From Mercenaria mercenaria (Eukaryota; Mollusca; Bivalvia; Venerida; Veneridae): a stretch of 64,000 nucleotides of DNA. Below the pieces are notes generated by a model. It was given only the letters and a program-made list of their open reading frames with translations. It searched no databases and had not been told where the DNA came from. Positions 57,351 to 64,000 of the stretch are shown piece after piece. The DNA is taken from positions 65,065,501 through 65,129,500 of the forward strand of contig NC_069375.1 in the NCBI RefSeq assembly GCF_021730395.1. Direction: 5' to 3'. How positions within the stretch are numbered: position 1 is the first letter of the stretch; every line of letters begins with the position of its first letter. The position numbers and the translations under genes are program-made.

Positions 57351-58368
57351 ACAAGAGCTGTCGGATGACAGCGCGCTCGATTATTTGAAGAATTGATTGA
57401 AGAATGGGGTCAAAATATTTCTACAGATATTCAGACAAAAGAAAAAAAATACATTAGACAAACAATATTCCTGTATTTGTGGATTTTGATAAGTCTTGCA
57501 CTAAATGGCAATGTGTGAACCAATTTCAAAGTCCAAAAAGGGCCATTATTCAGCCAAAATGTCAAGAGTTATGTATTCTTGCCAACAGATGGAAATCATG
57601 ATGATAAACAAGTGTTCAAAGTTTAAAGGTCCATTACTAAGGGAAAGTGAGTTGGCAATTTTTTTCATAGCTAGTGCACAGACTTCTGCAAAACACTAAA
57701 TAATGAAGATTGGCAGGTCAAAATTTACAGAAGGTCTTTGGAACTCAAAGAGATGTATGTGTATTATGTTGAAATTTCAATGAATCGACAGAATGACCCC
57801 CCAGGTCTTTTTAACTTTCTTCATACTTCATAGAAAAATAATTGTACATATACTGCGATTTATTTCGAATTTCTACATACCAACTTTCATTTTCCAATAA
57901 AATGAAATAGTTTCTGTGTTTTTTAAAAGAAATTAAAATGTTCACTTTCCTTAGTATTGAACCTTTAAAAGCCATATGTCAAATAGTTTTGACAAAACGT
58001 GGACTTGTCGGAAATCAGAACCAATTTCCAAGTCCAAAAAGGGCAATAATTCAGCCAAAATATAAGAGTTATGTACTCTTTCCTACAGATAGAGACTATT
58101 ATACTGAACAAGTGATAAAAGTTTCAAAGCCATATGTCAAACACTTTACACAAAATATGAACTGGTACGAAAAACTTAACCAAGATTTCTAAGTCGAAAG
58201 GGGCCATAATTCAGCCAAAATCCTTGAGGGAGTTATGTACTCTTTGCCTATAACTGGACATGGTGATGGTAAACAAGTGTTGAAAGTTTCAAAGCTTTAT
58301 CTCAAAAGACTTTGTCAAAATGTGGACTGGTACGAAAAACTTAACCAAGGTGTGATGCCGACATACAT
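57351..58368 (+). mobile_element. Hairpin-ended element, GCTGTC class, lacking its 3' end
   Basis: Starts ACAAGAGCTGTCGGATGACA with a GCTGTC-GGAT-GACAGC stem and GCGCTCGATTATT. Units of about 165 bp ('aagtccaaaaagggcaataa', 'gtgttgaaagtttcaaagc'). The usual CGAATAGTCGAGCT end is absent; a MITE follows. Confidence 0.75.
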
Positions 58369-58552
58369 TCACCTTTACCCTGCTAAATTTCTAAAATGAA
58401 CTGGTCCATCTTTCAAATTGGGCCTTACCATTTATCATCTGAAGGGGTGTTCATTGAAAATTTACTGACTGACTTGTGAAAAGTGCAGGCTGATCTTGGT
58501 CTGCACTGGTTGCAAAGGCAGAATCCCTTGCCGCCAGCAGGCCAAAGGTTAA
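58369..58552 (+). mobile_element. TTAA-family MITE
   Basis: ACCTTTACCCTGCTAAATTT to GCAGGCCAAAGGTTAA with the family interior. Confidence 0.7.
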
Positions 58553-59317
58553 GTATTCATAAGAAAAGATCACTAACCTTTTATTCAACAGAAGAACTTC
58601 TACTTTTCTTAATGCATATGATTAAAACTCCTATTCAATCCTGACAAAATTCAGGTATATCATTTTAACAAACAAAAAATCAAGCACTAAATAATTATGG
58701 CATTAAAAAATATCATGCCCAGCCATTCAAAAATGCAAGAAAATCCATTTTACTATCCCACTTGAATAAAATTCCACTTCCAAACTTGAGAATTTCAGGT
58801 ATATCATTCATTATACACACAGGTGGAAGAATTGAGTGAATGATCTGATGGAATGAAAATCTTGCCAACAAATTTTTATTGTGGGTAATGAAGAGAGACA
58901 GCATGTTACTATTTATAGAATTTTTGAAAATAAAATATGCAAAGGGAGATAAATCTTTCAACACTACTTGCGTATTAAAACTGTCTGTGGTGTAAGTACC
59001 CCATGACCTTGTATTTCATCCCCTCCCCTCCCCCGACCCCTCACCCCCTGCCATAAAAAAATATATCTTAACCTGTGAATAAAGACTAACTGCTAACAAA
59101 GAATAGTCTCGTTCTTTATGTATACGATGAGGTTGATTTTATAAAGAGGTTCCCCTGAATGTTTTTTGTTTTGCTTTTTTTGTGTGCAAAATTAATATTC
59201 ATTTCAATACCTTATTCTTGGAAGTAACAAAACGTTCTGCATTAAAAAATCCTTTTCTTCATCCTTTCTTACAAAAGTCCAGGTCAAGAAAATAAAAAAT
59301 AGGGAATACCAACTAAA
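58553..59317. other. No recognisable feature
   Basis: AT-rich with a C-rich patch near 59020-59050. No exon on the minus strand that could supply upstream GPSM2 TPRs. Confidence 0.5.
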
Positions 59318-60192
59318 ACTAGAAAATGCTTTTGTAAAAAAGCGCATGTCTCCCCAAATGCAAAGTCCTATAGGCAAGAAGTCAATAGGGGTCAGGAGCG
59401 AAAGTCAAAGAGACACTGATGGTTGGCTGCAATAGGGATCATCTACTTGGCATGTCCAGTCATGCCGCTAAATTTCAACAGTCTTGGCCTAGTGGTTCTC
59501 AAGTCACTGTTCAGGCTCCTGTGACCTTGACCTTTGATCAAGTGACCTCAAAATAAATAGGGGTCATCTACTCTGCATGTCCAATCATCCTATTAAGTTT
59601 CAACATTGTAGGTCAAGTGGTTCTGAAGTTATTTCCAAAAAATTATTTTACATGAACCAGGCCACTGTGACCTTGACCTTTAATTGACTGACTCCAAAAT
59701 CAATAGGGGTCATCTACTCTGCATGTTCAATCATCCTATGAAGTTTCAACATTCTGGGTCAAGTGGTTCTCAAGTTATTGATCGGAACTGGTTATCAATG
59801 TTCAGGCCCCTGTGACCTTGACCTTTAACGGAGTTACCCCCAAATTTACTCTGTATGAACAATCATCCTATCAAGTTTCAACATTCTGGGTCGAGAGGTT
59901 CTCAAGTTATTGATTGGAAATGGTTTTCCATGTTCAAGCCCCTGTGGCCTTGACCTTTAACAGAGTGACCCCAAAATCGTTAGGGGTCATCTACTCTGCA
60001 TGACCAATCATCCTATGAAGTTTCATCATTCTGGGTCAAGTGGTTTTCAAGTTACTTTACCCTATAAAGTTTGAAGGTTCTACGTCTAATGGTTCTCCAG
60101 TTATTGCTCGGAAATGAAGTGTGACGTACGGACGGACGGATGGACGGACGAACGGACAGGGCAAAAACAATATGTCTCCTGGGGGAGACATA
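59318..60192 (+). mobile_element. Hairpin-ended element, TGTCTCCCC class
   Basis: Starts ACTAGAAAATGCTTTTGTAA with GCGCATGTCTCCCC and ends ATGTCTCCTGGGGGAGACAT after a GGACGGACGGATGGACGGAC run. Five to six units of about 140 bp ('ccaatcatcctatgaagttt', 'gaccttgacctttaac'). Confidence 0.8.
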
Positions 60193-60528
60193 ATTTTCTT
60201 TCCTCTTTTCAAATGTTTAATATTTTCACATTTTTTAAAAATTTAACATGGATGTCTCTCCATTTGAAACATATGGAATTTCAATTTTCAGTACTCATTA
60301 TCTAAATCAATTGACACAGACTAGAGCCCCGCAATAAATGTTCCTACCAGGATCCCACTCTACCTTTTTTGTTGTAATTTTTTTTAGTCTCTGTTGCTGC
60401 AGAAACCACATTTTTGCCACTGCAACTATACAGAAACATTTTGTATGTTCTCCATATTGCCATCTATTCTTGTACTAAGTTTCATGAAAAAATATCTTGT
60501 ACTTTTTAAAGCTATTGCAGGATCCCAC
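60193..60528. other. No recognisable feature
   Basis: AT-rich spacer. Confidence 0.45.
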
Positions 60529-60620
60529 TTAACCCTTAACCTGCTAAATTCCTACAATAAACTTGTCCATCATTAAATTTGGACAGTACAATTAACTGTT
60601 AAATGGGGTGCTTACCAAAA

Positions 60621-61812
60621 ACAAGAGGGTCATGATGACCCTGGATCGCTCACCTGAGTAATATCAGCTACATGTTTCAAATGTCAAACTGATGATAAAA
60701 TATTAAGAAAGTCAGTAGGTCATATTCATGGTCAATGAAATTCAGTTTTACGATTTGTGTGCAAAACTGTGTATGTCATCAAAATTTCAAGGCTGTATTT
60801 TAAAAAACAAGAAAGTAGGTCAGTAGGTCAAGGTCACAGTCAAGTGACATCATATTACTTGGGGTCATCAGGTAATTATAATTAAACAGTGTTGGAAATA
60901 GGATCAGATGATTTTTTTAAGTATTTTTCCTTTATAACTTTCATAATAACTAAGTGACCCCAGGGCGGGGCGTCTTTTCACCCAAGGGGTACAATTTGAA
61001 CAATTTTGGTTGATGACCATAAGACAATGCTACAAACCAAATATCAAAGGTCTAAGTGTTGTGGTTTCAGACAAGAAGATTTTTAAACTTTTTTTCCTAT
61101 ATAAGTCTATGTAAAAGTTTGGACCTCCGGGGCGGGGCCATATTTGACCCTAGGGGGATAATTTGAACAATCTTGGTAGAGGACCATTAGATGATGCTAC
61201 ATATCAAATATTAAAGTCCTAGGCCATGTGCTTTGTACAAGAAGATTTTCAAAGTTTTCCCTATATGTCTATATAAACCATGTGACCCCCAGGGTGGGGC
61301 CATATTTGACCCTAGGGGGATAATTTTAACAATCTTGGTAGAGGACCACTAGATGATGCTACACACCAAATATCAAAGCCCTAGGTCATGTGGTTTTGTA
61401 CAAGAAGATTTTCAAAGTTTTCCCTATATAAGTCTATATAAACCATGTGATCCCCAGGGTGGGGCCATATTTGACCCTAGGGGGATAATTTGAATAATTT
61501 TGGTAGAGGACTACTAGATGATGCTACACACCAGATATCAAAGCCCTAGGCCCTGTGGTTTTGGACAAGAAGATTTTTAAAATTTTTCCTTTCGGTTGCC
61601 ATGGCAACCAGAGTTCTGCATGGAATTAAATTCTTTGAACAATTTTGAAAGAGGACCACCCAAGGATCATTCCTGTGAAGTTTGGTGTAATTCTGCCCAG
61701 TAGTTTACAAGAAGATTTTTTTAGAAAATGTTGACGGATGGACGAAGGACGACACACGACAGACATCAAGCGGTCACAAAAGCTCACCATGAGCCTTTGG
61801 CTCAGGTGAGCT
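60621..61812 (+). mobile_element. Hairpin-ended element, GAGCT class (first of three)
   Basis: 5' stem GGGTC-ATGAT-GACCC and CGCTCACCTGAG. Ends AGCTCACCATGAGCC, loop, GGCTCAGGTGAGCT. Units of about 150 bp ('aggggcggggccatatttga', 'gatgatgctacacaccaaat'). Confidence 0.85.
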
Positions 61813-61816
61813 AAAA

Positions 61817-62496
61817 ACAAGAGCTGTCAGTGGACAGCGCGCTCGACTATTCTCAGTGCTTGATAGTATGATATAAGCAATGAGTAAAACTTTAACATTA
61901 CAATAAGCATATTCTAAGTCGAAAAGGGACAATAATTCAGTCAAAATGCTTGACAGAGTTGCCTCCTCCTTTTTACAGACTGGGGGTCATGATGGTAAAC
62001 AAGTATGCAAAATATGAAAGCAATATCTCAATGGACTTTGAAAATATTTGGGGTGGTACGCAAACTTTAACATTTATTCTAAGTCGAAAAGGGGCCATAA
62101 TTCAGTCAAAATGCTTGATAGAGTTGCCTCCTCCTTTTTACAGACTGGGGTCATGATGGTAAACAAGTATGCAAAATATGAAAGCAATATCTCAATGGAC
62201 TTTGAAAATATTTGGGGTGGTACGCAAACTTTAACATTACAATAAGCATATTCTAAGTCCAAAAGGGGCCATAATTAGGTCAAAATGCTTGATAGAGTTG
62301 CCTCCTCCTTCTTACAAACTGGGGTTATGATGGTAAACAAGTATGCAAAATATCAAAGCAATATCTCAATGGACTTTGAAAGTATTTGGGGTGGTACGCA
62401 AACTTTAACATTTGTGTGACACTCACGCACACGCTCATGCTAACGCCAACGCCGGGGCGAGTAGGATAGCTCCCCTATTCTTCGAATAGTCAAGCT
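61817..62496 (+). mobile_element. Hairpin-ended element, GCTGTC class (second of three)
   Basis: 5' stem GCTGTC-AGTG-GACAGC and GCGCTCGACTATTC. Ends CTTCGAATAGTCAAGCT after CGCCAACGCCGGGGCG. Three units of about 150 bp, the first two nearly identical ('gttgcctcctcctttttaca'). Confidence 0.85.
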
Positions 62497-62497
62497 A

Positions 62498-63790
62498 ACA
62501 AGAGGACCATGATGGTCCTGAATCGCTCACCTATCCCTACATGACCCAGTGTTGAACTGAGTATGATCTAGTTATTTCTATTATTAGACATAGTGACCTA
62601 GTTTTTGAGCACATGTGACCTAGATATCATCAAGATAAAAAATTCTGACCAATTTTCATGAAGATCCATTGAAAAATATGACCTCTAGAGAGGTCACAAG
62701 GTTTTTCTATTATCTGACCTAATAACCTAGTTTTTGAAGGCACGTGACCCACCTTTAAACTTGACCTAGATATCATCAAGGTGAACATTCTCACCAATTT
62801 TCATGAAGATCTCGTGAAAAATATGGCCTCTAGAGAGGTCACAAGGTTTTTCTATTTTTCGACCTACTGACCTAGTTTTTGACCGCACATGACCCAGTTA
62901 CGAACTTGACCTAGATATCATCAATCTGAACATTCTCACCAATTTTCATGAAGATCCATTGAGAAATATGGCCTCTAGAGACATCAAAAGGTTTTTCTAT
63001 TTTTAGACCTACTGACCTAGTTTTTGACCGCACGTAACCCAGTTTCGAACTTAACCTAGATATCATCAAGGTAAACATTCTGACCAATTTTCATGAAGAT
63101 CTCTTGAAAAATATGGCCTCTAAAGAGGTCACAAGGTTTTTCTATTTTTAGATCTACTGACCTAGTTATTGACCGCACGTGACCCAGTTTCGAACTTGAC
63201 CTAGATATCATCAAGATGAACATTCTGACCAATTTTCATAAAGATCCCATGAAAAATATGGCCTCTAGAGAGGTCACAAAGTTTTTCTATTTTCAGACCT
63301 ACTGACCTAGTCTTTGACCGTACGTGACCCAGTTTCAAATTTGACCTAGATATCATCAAGGTGAACATTCTGACCAATTTTCATGAAGATCCATTGAGAA
63401 ATATGGCCTCCAGAGAGGTCACAAGGTTTTTCTATTTTTAGACCTACTGACCTAGTTTTTGACCCCATGTGAGTCAGTTTCGAACTTGACCTAGGTATCA
63501 TCAAGGTGAACATTCTGACCAATTTTCATGAAGATCTCATGAAAAATATGGCCTCTAGAGAGGTCACTAGGTTTTTCTATTTTTAGATCTACTGACCTAG
63601 TTTTTGACCGCACCTGACCCAGTTTCGAACTTGACCTGGATATCATCAAGATGAACATTCTGACCAACTTTCATAAAGATCCCATGAAAAATGTGACCTC
63701 TAGAGTGGTCACAAGCAAAAGTTTACGGACGGACGCACGGACGCCACGCGATCACAAAAGCTCACCTTGTCACTTCGTGACAGGTGAGCT
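62498..63790 (+). mobile_element. Hairpin-ended element, GAGCT class (third of three)
   Basis: 5' stem GGACC-ATGAT-GGTCC and CGCTCACCTAT. Ends AAGCTCACCTTGTCACTTCG, GTGACAGGTGAGCT. About eight units of about 146 bp ('agaggtcacaaggtttttct', 'gacctagatatcatcaaggt'). GGACGGACGCACGGACG lies before the end. Confidence 0.85.
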
Positions 63791-63962
63791 CAAAATACTG
63801 ACTGAATGGCGAACACTGCAGATCATTATCAGACTGCATGGATGTGCAGGCTGATTATGATCTACACTGGTCCAAACGGCAGAATCAGTATGATAAGTAG
63901 GAGGCTTAAAAGTACATTCAGTTAGATGCCTATAATTTACTTACTTAAAATCAAATGACCAA

Positions 63963-64000
63963 ACAAGAGGGCCATGATGGCCCTATATCGCTTACCTGAG
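63963..64000 (+). mobile_element. Start of another GAGCT-class element, cut by the window
   Basis: ACAAGAG, GGGCC-ATGAT-GGCCC, TATATCGCTTACCTGAG, then the window ends. Confidence 0.75.

Larger units (their letters stand above)
60529..63909 (+). mobile_element. TTAA-family MITE split by a 3.2-kb insertion
   Basis: The left part (60529-60620, TTAACCCTTAACCTGCTAAA to 'gtgcttaccaaaa') and right part (63791-63909, 'aatactgactgaatggcgaa' to 'ggcttaa') together match intact copies such as 33527-33741. The interruption is 60621-63790. Confidence 0.8.

Overview
This window looks like nuclear DNA of a marine bivalve mollusc, probably a heterodont or venerid clam; I cannot settle the species. Three things point that way: AT-rich, intron-rich sequence with almost no long open reading frames; secreted C1q-domain genes of the type greatly expanded in bivalves; and dense bivalve-style repeats (elements with internal tandem arrays like the 'pearl'/Helentron-related elements, tRNA-headed SINEs, and short palindromic MITEs).

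Two clear loci and two weak ones are present. (1) Two tandem plus-strand C1q-domain genes, A (25467-29609) and B (32889-35014), have four coding exons each with identical intron phases (1, 1, 0). Each encodes a signal peptide, a coiled coil and a C-terminal C1q head. (2) The 3' part of the GPSM2/LGN/Pins gene lies on the minus strand (45678-56875, seven exons, 409 codons visible). It carries the last TPR repeats, the phospho-linker motif and four GoLoco motifs; its 5' exons must lie beyond position 64000. (3) An orphan signal-peptide exon lies on the minus strand (11395-11461). (4) An ETS/YY1-type promoter candidate with a possible first exon lies at 38.1-38.5 kb.

Layout: 1-16 kb is repeats, MITEs, SINEs, one broken LTR-retrotransposon 5' end and the orphan exon. 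17.0-19.0 kb is a 35-bp minisatellite whose units are small inverted repeats. 20.1-25.2 kb is a 5.02-kb element with about 460-bp terminal inverted repeats that begin CACGGTG and are flanked by a 5-bp direct repeat, which suggests a Transib/RAG-like non-autonomous transposon. 25.4-35.0 kb holds the C1q pair. 35-45 kb is repeat elements, including two very long G tracts. 45.7-56.9 kb is GPSM2 with repeat-filled introns. 57-64 kb, inside or upstream of GPSM2, holds at least five hairpin-ended elements, three of them joined head to tail inside one MITE.

The C1q proteins are probably secreted oligomeric pattern-recognition proteins. Their stalks are much more alike than their heads. GPSM2 acts in cortical G-alpha-i/NuMA spindle orientation and has no obvious functional link to the C1q genes.
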